NCBI GenBank assembly: GCA_964388955.1
Contig: CAYMCO010000031.1
Location: 1-64,000, forward strand
Length of the DNA stretch: 64,000 nt
Reading direction: 5' to 3'
Origin: CAYMCO01 sp964388955
GTDB taxonomy: Bacteria > Chloroflexota > Anaerolineae > Anaerolineales > E44-bin32
In this document: positions 17,763 through 25,225 of the stretch, piece after piece
Layout: every line of letters starts with the position of its first letter
Numbering within the stretch: the stretch's first letter is position 1
Program-made: the position numbers and the translations under genes
Notes under the pieces: generated by a model
Databases searched by the model: none
What the model was told of the DNA's origin: nothing
The model's input: the letters and a program-made list of their open reading frames with translations, nothing else

Positions 17763-18710
17763 ATGCCCCCGATTGTCGCCGTCGATCTCGGCGCCACCAA
17801 CCTGCGGGTCGCCTGCTACGCGAAACCGGAGCCTCCCTACCAAGAGGCATACCGCACGCTGACAAATGCCCAGGAAGGGCCCGATGCCGTCATCCAGCGC
17901 ATCGCTGATGCCGTCCGTCGCGTTTCGCCCGAGGAAGAGACGGGCCTGCGCGTGGGTGTGGCCGCCCCCGGCCCGCTCAATCCCTTCACGGGGATGATAG
18001 TCAAAGCGCCGAACCTCCCCGGCTGGGAGGGCCTCCCAATGCGGGGACTTCTCGAGTCCACGCTGGGCTGCCCTGTCGGGCTGGGGAATGACGCCAATCT
18101 TGCCGCCCTGGGTGAATGGCGCCACGGCGCCGGGCGGGGGACGGAGCACATGATCTATCTCACCATCAGCACGGGGATCGGCGGCGGGATCATTTCGGGC
18201 GGCCGGCTGCTGCAAGGCGCCCACGGCCTGGCGGCGGAACTGGGACACATGACCGTGCTCCCGGGAGGGCCCATGTGCGGCTGCGGCCAACCCGGCCACC
18301 TGGAGGCGGTAGCCTCCGGCACGGCCATCGCTCGGCGGGCGAAAGAGCGTCTGCGGGCAGGGGAGGCGTCAGGGCCGCTGGGTCTGGCCCTGGAGGGTGG
18401 GTTTCTGACCGCGAAGGCGGTCGGCGAGGCGGCACATCAGGGCGACCCCTTGGCGCTGTCTTTGATCCGGGAGGCGGGGGGGATCATAGGCGCTCAGCTT
18501 GCGCAGTTGGCGCATGCCTTCAACCCTGAGATCTTCGTCATCGGAGGCGGGGTCTCCCGGATCGGCGACATATTCTTTGAGGCTGTTCGGGAGGCTCTGC
18601 AAGTGAATATCATGCATCGGAGCTATCTGGAATCCCTGCAGGTCGTGCCCGCCCAACTGGGCGACGACTCCGGCCTGGTTGGCGCGATGGTGTTGGCGAG
18701 CGAGTTGTGA
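17763..18710 (+). CDS. ROK-family sugar kinase (glucokinase-like)
   Basis: A 315-residue cytosolic kinase that probably phosphorylates glucose or a related hexose or amino sugar with ATP. It shows the ASKHA phosphate-1 motif VAVDLGATNLRVA, the catalytic Asp in GLGNDANLAALGEW, the sugar-binding TISTGIGGGII and the zinc-site block ELGHM...CGCGQPGHLE. In that block the usual GC is GH, so one zinc Cys is replaced by His. The adenosine motif is FVIGGGVS. Full length for the family. The start codon sits at the expected transcription start. It is followed after 4 bp by the phosphate permease gene, suggesting a shared message. Confidence 0.9.
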   Translation: MPPIVAVDLGATNLRVACYAKPEPPYQEAYRTLTNAQEGPDAVIQRIADAVRRVSPEEETGLRVGVAAPGPLNPFTGMIVKAPNLPGWEGLPMRGLLESTLGCPVGLGNDANLAALGEWRHGAGRGTEHMIYLTISTGIGGGIISGGRLLQGAHGLAAELGHMTVLPGGPMCGCGQPGHLEAVASGTAIARRAKERLRAGEASGPLGLALEGGFLTAKAVGEAAHQGDPLALSLIREAGGIIGAQLAQLAHAFNPEIFVIGGGVSRIGDIFFEAVREALQVNIMHRSYLESLQVVPAQLGDDSGLVGAMVLASEL

Positions 18711-18714
18711 GCGC

Positions 18715-19692
18715 ATGGACCCATTCTTCATCCTGCTCGGCATCGCCATCATATTCGACTTCCTCAACGGGCTGCTGGACAGCGCCAACGTCGTCGCGAC
18801 GGTCATCTCCTCACGCGCAATGGCCCCCAGGGTCGCTCTGGGCCTCGCCGCCCTGGCCAACCTGACGGGCCCGTTCCTGTTCGGAGTGGCGGTTGCGACG
18901 ACCGTGGGGGAGGATTTCTTCCGCACGGACCTGACCAACCTCAATGTGATCATCGCCGCCCTCCTGGCGGCCGTCGTCTGGGATCTCGCCACCTGGTATC
19001 TTGGTATTCCGTCCTCATCCTCCCACGCGCTGGTCGGGGGCCTGCTGGGCGCCGGGCTGCTGTCCATTGGCCCCGGGATTGTGCGACTCTCGGGACTCAT
19101 CAAGATCGTCCTGATCCTGCTGGTCTCACCGCCGCTGGGTCTGTTGGCGGGTTTCTTGATCATGCGGCTCACCCTGTGGGGGCTGCGGAGCGCCACGCCT
19201 GGGGCAAACAACCTGCTGCGCCGATTTCAGTTCCTGACCCTGATCGGCCTGGCCCTGAGCCACGGGTCCAACGATGCTCAGAAGACCATGGGGGTGATCA
19301 CCCTGGGCTTGGTGGTCTCGGGACATCTGGGATCTTTTCACATACCGATTTGGGTGATCGGGATCTGCGCCAGCGCGATAGCCCTGGGGACCTTCCTTGG
19401 GGGTTGGCGCATCATCCGAACGCTGGGGGGCCGCATCTACCGCATCCGGCCAATTCACGCCTTCTCCTCGCAGATCAGCGGCGCGCTGGTCATCCTTGGA
19501 GCCGCGCTGGTGGGCGGGCCGGTGAGCACCACCCAGGTGCTGAGTTCGAGCATCATGGGGGCTGGTGCCGCGGAGCGCCTGAGCAAGGTGCGCTGGACCG
19601 TCCTGCGGGACATGCTCTTCGCCTGGCTGCTCACCATCCCCGTGACCGCCGCGCTGGCCGCCTTGGCCGTCTCCCTGCTCCCGGCGTGGTGA
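18715..19692 (+). CDS. pit: PiT-family inorganic phosphate permease
   Basis: A 325-residue integral membrane protein with about ten hydrophobic segments, importing phosphate with a cation. The two diagnostic repeats are present: DFLNGLLDSANVVATVISSRAM at the N-terminus (split here around the SAN core) and LSHGSNDAQKTMGVITLGL in the middle. VGGPVSTTQVLSSSIMGAG is near the C-terminus. A frame start exists at 18679, but the ATG at 18715 begins the membrane protein cleanly, 4 bp after the kinase stop. The pairing with a kinase may be a shared promoter only. Confidence 0.92.
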   Translation: MDPFFILLGIAIIFDFLNGLLDSANVVATVISSRAMAPRVALGLAALANLTGPFLFGVAVATTVGEDFFRTDLTNLNVIIAALLAAVVWDLATWYLGIPSSSSHALVGGLLGAGLLSIGPGIVRLSGLIKIVLILLVSPPLGLLAGFLIMRLTLWGLRSATPGANNLLRRFQFLTLIGLALSHGSNDAQKTMGVITLGLVVSGHLGSFHIPIWVIGICASAIALGTFLGGWRIIRTLGGRIYRIRPIHAFSSQISGALVILGAALVGGPVSTTQVLSSSIMGAGAAERLSKVRWTVLRDMLFAWLLTIPVTAALAALAVSLLPAW

Positions 19693-19739
19693 GGGGGCTG
19701 TGCGACGAACAGGGGGCGAGAGCGGTTCAAGGTTGCAGG

Positions 19740-19806
19740 TTACACGTTGCACGTTCGCACGTTCCACTTTCAGACGTGATAACGTTCCGACGTTCTAACG
19801 TGAAAA
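19740..19806. repeat. ACGT-rich low-complexity tract
   Basis: ACGT occurs seven times between 19744 and 19801, mostly as ACGTT, at irregular spacing. The tract lies between the convergent permease and miaA genes. It may be a simple-sequence relic; no hairpin of good length is seen. Confidence 0.5.
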
Positions 19807-19841
19807 CCGATCTACCGTTTGTCGGCATGGGCTCTCAACAT

Positions 19842-20780
19842 TCAGCCGCTTTCCTCGAGCCATGCCCGAATGAGGTCATGAATGCGTTCGACCGCATCCG
19901 GCCCCTCCCGGAACCAGCGGATTTCGGGGTCATCGGCCTTGAACCAATTCGCCTGCCGGCGCACGAACTGACGCGTTGCCCTCCGCATTCTCGCCACGGC
20001 TTCCGGCAGGGAAATCTCGGCTTCCAGGTACGCGATGATCTGCCGGTACCCGATCGCCGAGAGCGCCGGTCCATGCGGGTCATAACCGGCATCCAGAATG
20101 GACCGCACTTCCTCGATCAGACCGGCGTCGATCATCGCGTCAATCCGGCGGTCGATGCGAGCATAGAGCTCCTTGCGCGGCAGGCTCAGCCCGACCCGCA
20201 GCAGGCGGTAGGGCGGAGGGATCTTGCTCTTGGCCTGGCTGGGAGGGACGCCGGTGACGTGGAAGATCTCCAGGGCACGGATCACGCGCCGCACGTTCTG
20301 ATGCGCTATCTCGGACGCCGCCCGCGGGTCAACTTCCGCCAAGCGCCGGTGCAGCGCCTGGCTGCCATGCGCCTCGGTGAAGGAGCGCATCTCCGCCCGG
20401 AAGCGCGCGTCCCTCCCTTCGGGCGGCGGGCGCCAGCCCTCTATCAACGCCGCCAGATACTGCCCGGTGCCCCCAACCACCATCGGGAGTCGCCCCCGGG
20501 AATGGACTTCCCTGATCGCTGCGCGTGCGGCCGCCAGGAACTTCGCCAGCGACCATGGCTTGTCGATGGTGGTCACGTCCACCAGGTGGTGGGGGATGCG
20601 CTCCCGGTCTCGAGGGGAGGGCTTTGCCGTCCCGATATCCATGCCGCGATAGAACAGCCGAGAATCCGCCGAGATGATTTCGGCCTCGAGGCGCTCTGCA
20701 AGTTGGAGGGAGACCGCTGTCTTCCCCACTCCAGTCGGGCCGAGCAGCACGACGACCGGGATTCGTTCCTTGTCGCTCAC
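19842..20780 (-). CDS. miaA: tRNA dimethylallyltransferase MiaA
   Basis: Transfers a dimethylallyl group to A37 of tRNAs that read codons starting with U. The 312 residues have P-loop LLGPTGVGKT, ISADSRLFYRGMDIGTAKPS, IPHHLVDV, the catalytic-loop VVGGTGQYL and the C-terminal TRQFVRRQANWF typical of the family. Longer frame starts exist, but the GTG at 20780 puts the P-loop at the expected position and overlaps the yraN stop as GTGA, showing coupling. It is the last gene of the leftward glycosyltransferase-yraN-miaA run. Confidence 0.95.
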   Translation of the reverse strand: MSDKERIPVVVLLGPTGVGKTAVSLQLAERLEAEIISADSRLFYRGMDIGTAKPSPRDRERIPHHLVDVTTIDKPWSLAKFLAAARAAIREVHSRGRLPMVVGGTGQYLAALIEGWRPPPEGRDARFRAEMRSFTEAHGSQALHRRLAEVDPRAASEIAHQNVRRVIRALEIFHVTGVPPSQAKSKIPPPYRLLRVGLSLPRKELYARIDRRIDAMIDAGLIEEVRSILDAGYDPHGPALSAIGYRQIIAYLEAEISLPEAVARMRRATRQFVRRQANWFKADDPEIRWFREGPDAVERIHDLIRAWLEESG

Positions 20781-21151
20781 AGATCCGGCCCGCCGGTGAC
20801 CGCGTTCACATAGTGTGCCAGCCGGGATGGGCCCCGGGAAGGGGTGCCTTCGATGGCGATGACATCGATGCGCCAGTGCGCGTCGAGCATGTCCGAAGAT
20901 TGAAGGTACCTCCACCCCAGATCGATGAGCCGATCCTGCTTCCGCCTGGTGAGCGATTCCTCAGGCAGCCCAAATTCCTGGTGGCGGCGGGCCTTGACCT
21001 CCACAAACACGACCGTCTCCCCATCTTGAAAGATGAGATCGATCTCCCCTTCTGGCACCCGCCAATTCGATTCTCTCAGCTGGTATCCCTTTGAGAGCAG
21101 ATATTGCCGGGCCAGGATCTCGCCCCACCGGCCCAAGTCAGCCGATTTCAT
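20777..21151 (-). CDS. yraN: UPF0102/YraN-family endonuclease-like protein
   Basis: A 124-residue protein with the PD-(D/E)xK-like core GEIDLIFQDGETVVFVEVKAR and the N-terminal helix GRWGEILARQYLLSKGY. The family is widespread, often near rRNA or DNA-processing genes, and its exact function is not established. A frame start at 21196 would overlap the glycosyltransferase. The ATG at 21151 lies 22 bp after that gene's stop, has a G-rich stretch upstream and matches the usual family N-terminus, so it is preferred. Confidence 0.88.
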   Translation of the reverse strand: MKSADLGRWGEILARQYLLSKGYQLRESNWRVPEGEIDLIFQDGETVVFVEVKARRHQEFGLPEESLTRRKQDRLIDLGWRYLQSSDMLDAHWRIDVIAIEGTPSRGPSRLAHYVNAVTGGPDL

Positions 21152-21173
21152 TGGAGCCCCCGCCAAATTCCGG

Positions 21174-22346
21174 TCACCGACGGACACGGCGCTCACCCGC
21201 CGCGCCTCGCTGTCGGGCGATCAAGCTCGAATACAGCTCCTCCAATTGACGGACCACGCGCTGGATATCGTACTCCTGGACGGAGGGCCTCGATCCGCGC
21301 GCCAGCCTTCTGCGGAGTGGTTCATCCCGCAAGAAGCGCGTGAGCTTCGCAGTGAAGGCGGACAGATCATGGGCGCTCAACAGCCCATTTTGGCCGTCGA
21401 GCACCACATCGCCCACGCCAGGGGAATCAATCCCGATCACCGGCACTCCCGAAGCCAGCGCCTCCAGCACGGACAGGGGCGATACTTCGGTCACGGACGC
21501 GGTAGCGAACCCGACGGCGGAGGATAGATAGCGTGGAATCTCCTCATGCGGGATCATACCCATGAAGATCACTTTCCGCTCCAGCCCCCTTGCCCGGACG
21601 AAATGCCGCAGCCTCTCCGTCTCTGGGCCATCGCCTACGAGCAGCAGTCGCGCCTCCCGGCAAACCTCAGCCGTCCGGGCGAAGGCCCACATCAGGAACA
21701 TCAGGTTCTTCTCAGGTGCCAGCCGGCCGATGTAGATCAGCACCGGATCCCGAGAGGGCAGTCCAGGGGTTTCCCCCGCGCCTCGATCGGGGGAGCCCTG
21801 GAATTGGCGCAAATCCACCCCGTTGTGAATGATCTCGACGGGGCGCTCGATCCCGCCCTCGCGCAGGACGCGCCTCAGGCTCCTTGATGGTGCGATCACG
21901 CTTTCCACCCGCTCACAGAAGGAGGACAGGTAGGCGCGCAGCAGCGCGGCGCTGACGGGCTGTGGGACCATTGGCAGGTAGCTCTCGGCATATAGATCAT
22001 AGCGAGTGTGAATGGTGCACACGATGGGAATCCGCGCAGGGCGCGCATAGCGGAGGGCCAACTGACCGCTGAGGAAAGGATGATGGACATGCGCCACATC
22101 CATTGTCCTGAACTTGTCTTGCGCGTCACGACGGTAGCGCAGGCCAAAGTAGTAGCCTGTGTCGGCCAACGGCACTCCCGGAGAACGATAGACGCGTGGC
22201 TCGTCATCTCTATAGTCGAGGTCCCCGAAAGTGAAGACGGACACTTCGTGACCGCGCGCCTCCAGCCCCCGCTTCGTCAGGCGGATGTGATGCGTGACAC
22301 CGCTCACGCGCGGCGTGTATACATCGGTGAGCATACCAATGCGCAA
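21174..22346 (-). CDS. GT4-family glycosyltransferase (lipid glycosyltransferase-like)
   Basis: A 390-residue retaining glycosyltransferase of GT-B fold, probably using a nucleotide sugar to glycosylate a lipid or glycan at the inner membrane. N-terminal MRIGMLTDVYTPRVSGV, acceptor-side HVHHPFLSGQLAL, VIHNGVD-type block EIIHNGVDLRQF, donor-side YIGRLAPEKN and the EX7E motif EVSPLSVLEALASGVPVIG are all visible. The closest familiar relatives are diacylglycerol glucosyltransferases and mannosyltransferases. The frame opens at a GTG at 22370, but that lies only four bases past the -10 element. The TTG at 22346 has GGAGG seven bases upstream and gives the standard N-terminus, so I chose it. Confidence 0.85.
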   Translation of the reverse strand: MRIGMLTDVYTPRVSGVTHHIRLTKRGLEARGHEVSVFTFGDLDYRDDEPRVYRSPGVPLADTGYYFGLRYRRDAQDKFRTMDVAHVHHPFLSGQLALRYARPARIPIVCTIHTRYDLYAESYLPMVPQPVSAALLRAYLSSFCERVESVIAPSRSLRRVLREGGIERPVEIIHNGVDLRQFQGSPDRGAGETPGLPSRDPVLIYIGRLAPEKNLMFLMWAFARTAEVCREARLLLVGDGPETERLRHFVRARGLERKVIFMGMIPHEEIPRYLSSAVGFATASVTEVSPLSVLEALASGVPVIGIDSPGVGDVVLDGQNGLLSAHDLSAFTAKLTRFLRDEPLRRRLARGSRPSVQEYDIQRVVRQLEELYSSLIARQRGAAGERRVRR

Positions 22347-22373
22347 GCGCCCGCCTCCGAGTCGGTCCACTCT

Positions 22374-22402
22374 ATCCTAGCCCGCGGGTCTGGTGAGGTC
22401 AA
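22374..22402 (-). promoter_or_regulatory. Sigma-70 promoter of the glycosyltransferase run
   Basis: Read leftward: TTGACC (22402-22397), a 17-bp spacer and TAGGAT (22379-22374). It excludes GTG 22370 as a comfortable start and fits a leader of about 20 nt before TTG 22346. Confidence 0.7.
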
Positions 22403-22601
22403 CTCCGGTGGCAGCATCAGCGGCCAGCTTTCAGCTATCGGCGGATCTGGCCCCCTTGTGGCCCGCCCAGTTCCCTGCCTGTCCTGGCGGCCAAGAGAGG
22501 GCGTACGCCTCAACCATCGAGACCCATTCACCTGTCTTTGCTTCCCCGATTCATTTGTGCTAATCTCAGCCGATAGGGGCGGTAGCCATCCGGGGGATCG
22601 G
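22403..22601. other. Intergenic spacer between divergent promoters
   Basis: No gene is seen. Contains words resembling other spacers of the window (for example CAGCTTTCAGCTATCGGCGGAT) and no clear operator. Confidence 0.4.
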
Positions 22602-22629
22602 TTGACATCGCGATGCCGTTCACTATAAT
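22602..22629 (+). promoter_or_regulatory. Consensus promoter of the liv operon
   Basis: A perfect TTGACA (22602-22607), a 16-bp spacer and a perfect TATAAT (22624-22629), the strongest promoter in the window. The leader is about 180 nt. It contains an inverted repeat CATAGGC/GCCTATG (near 22675-22706), an AAAGGAGGTG motif with no start codon at normal spacing, and a 54-codon open frame. Confidence 0.85.
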
Positions 22630-22817
22630 TACACTTTCAATAGCTCCGTTGCTTGCATGGTGAATAGGCGTCCGCATAGGCAGCCTCACGTTCCGCATCC
22701 GCCTATGGGGAGAAAGGAGGTGTATAGGGAGGATCGAAGCTATCCTGCCAACACTGAGAACTCATTGAGCTTGGCAAGCGGCATCGGAACTAACTACTCT
22801 CTAGGAGGAGGGAAACA

Positions 22818-24026
22818 ATGAAACGCTCGCTGGCATTCTTGTCACTGCTGGCAGCAGTGAGCCTTGTCATGGCGGCCTGCGGACCGGCGGCATCGAGCTA
22901 CACATGCAATGACGAGATCGGCTGCGTCACGTATGGCCCCGATGAGCCCATCCGCATCGCCTCGGCGCTGGTAATCTCCGGGCCGAACGCTGACCTGGGA
23001 ACTGACTCCCAGTACGGCGTCGAGATCGCTATGGACTTCAAAGGGGATGTCTTGGGGCATCCGGTTGAGCTCCAGGCGGAAGACGATGGCTGCAACGCCG
23101 AGGGCGGTCAGGCGGCGGGTCAGAAGATCGTCTCCGACCCCACGATCATCGCCGTGGTGGGCACTAGCTGCTCCGGCGCTGGCGTTCCCATGTCCGAAGT
23201 GATCTCCGAGGCCGGCTACGTCATGGTCTCCCCTTCGAACACAGCCCCGTCCTTGACGGACCCTGACCAGGCCTGGAACCCTGGCTATCTGCGCACCGCG
23301 CACAACGACAAGGTACAGGGACGAGCCATGGCCAACTTCGCATACAACGTCCTCGAAGTGCGTTCAGCGGCTGCGATCCACGATGGCGATCCATACACGG
23401 AGGGTCTGGCCAAGGTGTTCGCCGACTCGTTTGAGGAACTTGGCGGTACAGTTGTGGCCTTCACAGCCGTGAACAAGGGAGACACCGACATGCGACCGGT
23501 GCTCACCTCGGTGGCGGCCGCAGGACCGCCGGAAATCATCTACTACCCGGTCTTCACGGCCGAAGGCGGCTTCCTGACCAAGCAAGCCAAGGAGGTCGCG
23601 GGGCTCGAGGACACCATCCTTGCCGCCGCGGACGGCATGATTTCGGATGCCGCCATCGAGGCGGTCGGGGAAGCCGGCGAGGGTATGTACTTCTCCGGGC
23701 CGGACCTGACCTTCTCGGGCAGCACGTACCAGGACTTCAAAGCTGCCTACAGAAACAAATACGGAAGTGATCCCGTTTCAGTGTTCCATGCGCATGCATT
23801 TGACGCCACCAACATGATCTTCCGCTGCATCGAGAAAGTGGCTGATCAGGATGAAGATGGGACGCTTCACATCGGCCGTCAGGCGATGCGAACCTGCCTC
23901 TATGACACGACGGGCTTCGTCGGGATCACCGGGACTCTGACCTGCGACCAATATGGGGACTGCGCGGATCCGAAGATCTCGGTCTCACAACTGCAGAATG
24001 CGGAGTACGTCAGAATCTGGCCGTAG
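22818..24026 (+). CDS. livK: Branched-chain-type amino-acid ABC transporter substrate-binding lipoprotein
   Basis: A 402-residue type I periplasmic-binding-fold protein. The signal peptide has a lipobox VMAAC, predicting cleavage before Cys21 and anchoring by lipid. Then come IRIASALVISGPNADLG, VVGTSCSGAGVPMSEV and SNTAPSLTDPD, the classic ligand-contact regions of LivJ/LivK proteins. An unusual number of Cys residues (about six outside the lipobox) suggests disulfides. The start codon has AGGAGGAGGG upstream. It is the first gene of a complete livKHMGF set. Ligand specificity (Leu/Ile/Val, other amino acids, amides or urea) cannot be read from the sequence; the downstream catabolic genes hint at an amino acid. 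Confidence 0.93.
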   Translation: MKRSLAFLSLLAAVSLVMAACGPAASSYTCNDEIGCVTYGPDEPIRIASALVISGPNADLGTDSQYGVEIAMDFKGDVLGHPVELQAEDDGCNAEGGQAAGQKIVSDPTIIAVVGTSCSGAGVPMSEVISEAGYVMVSPSNTAPSLTDPDQAWNPGYLRTAHNDKVQGRAMANFAYNVLEVRSAAAIHDGDPYTEGLAKVFADSFEELGGTVVAFTAVNKGDTDMRPVLTSVAAAGPPEIIYYPVFTAEGGFLTKQAKEVAGLEDTILAAADGMISDAAIEAVGEAGEGMYFSGPDLTFSGSTYQDFKAAYRNKYGSDPVSVFHAHAFDATNMIFRCIEKVADQDEDGTLHIGRQAMRTCLYDTTGFVGITGTLTCDQYGDCADPKISVSQLQNAEYVRIWP

Positions 24027-24066
24027 AGCTTCCAAGCGGTTTTTCAGCTGGCCCGAAAGGGGTAGT

Positions 24067-24105
24067 CTCCGATGGGCCTCGGGTGATGCCCGAGGCCCAT
24101 CGGAG
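24067..24105 (+). promoter_or_regulatory. Perfect 17-bp intercistronic stem-loop between livK and livH
   Basis: The 17-base arms 24067-24083 and 24089-24105 are perfectly complementary with loop TGATG. No T-run follows; the next bases are CAGCCAAAGGGAGAAG. It is therefore probably an mRNA-stabilising or partially terminating element rather than a full terminator. Such elements commonly let the binding protein be made in excess over the permease subunits. Confidence 0.85.
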
Positions 24106-24125
24106 CAGCCAAAGGGAGAAGAAGT

Positions 24126-25217
24126 ATGATCGGAGTAGCCGAAGGAAGAAAGGGTATCAGGCGGCGCCTTCAAGATATCGATTACATCGGCGTCATTCTC
24201 TGGCTGTTCCGAGCTGTCATCATCGTCTTGATCCTATGGGGTTCGATCGCAGCCATCATCGATAATCCGTACTCCACCCGCCAATGGTTGGACTTCCTGG
24301 TCTTCGGCATCGCCCAGGGCAGCATGTACGCCTTGATCGCCATCGGCTACACCCTCGTCTATGGTGTGCTCTTCATGATCAACTTCGCCCATGGCGAGTT
24401 CTTCATGTCCGGGGTGATGACGGCCACGATCTTCGTGGCCGTCCCCATGAGCGAATCGGGCTTCCTCGGGCGACAGCCCCTCCTGGGCCTGGTCCTCATC
24501 ACCATCGTCGCCATGTCCGTCTCCGTGCTGGTCGCAGTGCTCACCGAACGAGTGGCCTACCGGCCGCTGCGAAACGCGCCGCGCCTCGTACCGCTGATCA
24601 CCGCCATCGGCGCATCCTTCTTCTGGCAGTATTTCTTTCGCGGTCTCTATGGCTCGGAGCAGAAGGCCTTCCCTCAAATCCCCGCCCTTGCCGGGACCGT
24701 CCCCTTCCTGGGGACCGAATTGCTGAAGACCCATCTGGTAGTCATCATCGTCACGATTGTCATGCTGATCGGCTTGAACTTTTTCATCATGCGCACTAAA
24801 ACCGGCAAGGCCATCCGGGCCGTGGCGGAGAACAAGGATGTGGCGGCGCTGATGGGGATCGACGTCGATCGCACCATCACCCTGACCTTTGTCACCGGAG
24901 CCGCTATGGCCGGCGTGGCCGGCGTATTGTTCGCGCTGGTCTTCCGCCAGGTGCACTTCTTCATGGGGTTCATCCCGGGCATCAAGGCCTTCACTGCCGC
25001 CGTGCTGGGCGGCATCGGCAGCATCCCCGGCGCCGCGATCGGCGGCCTCTTCTTGGGGCTGTTCGAGTCCGTTGGGCCAAGCCTGTTCCTCGAGGGGCTC
25101 GGCATCCCCGCGCCGCATCAACTGAAAGATGTGATCGCTTTCACCATGCTTGTCTTCGTCTTGATATTTCGCCCTCAGGGCATCCTGGGCGAACGGCTCT
25201 CGCAAGAGAAAGCGTAG
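24126..25217 (+). CDS. livH: Branched-chain amino-acid ABC transporter permease LivH
   Basis: A 363-residue inner-membrane permease with about eight to nine spans. Recognisable blocks are FGIAQGSMYALIAIGYTLVYG, split at MYALIAIGYTLV, then INFAHGEFFMSG, AYRPLRNAPRLVPLITAIG and the coupling-loop region AENKDVAALMGIDVDR. FTAAVLGGIGSIPGAAIGG follows. The N-terminal ~50 residues include an extra hydrophobic segment. AAGGGAGAAG precedes the ATG. It forms the channel with LivM. Confidence 0.95.
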   Translation: MIGVAEGRKGIRRRLQDIDYIGVILWLFRAVIIVLILWGSIAAIIDNPYSTRQWLDFLVFGIAQGSMYALIAIGYTLVYGVLFMINFAHGEFFMSGVMTATIFVAVPMSESGFLGRQPLLGLVLITIVAMSVSVLVAVLTERVAYRPLRNAPRLVPLITAIGASFFWQYFFRGLYGSEQKAFPQIPALAGTVPFLGTELLKTHLVVIIVTIVMLIGLNFFIMRTKTGKAIRAVAENKDVAALMGIDVDRTITLTFVTGAAMAGVAGVLFALVFRQVHFFMGFIPGIKAFTAAVLGGIGSIPGAAIGGLFLGLFESVGPSLFLEGLGIPAPHQLKDVIAFTMLVFVLIFRPQGILGERLSQEKA

Positions 25218-25225
25218 GGAGAGCT

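Noticed and set aside
19176..20813. Rightward 545-codon frame overlapping pit and miaA
   Set aside because: Covers the end of a real permease in another frame and the antisense of miaA; no domain visible.
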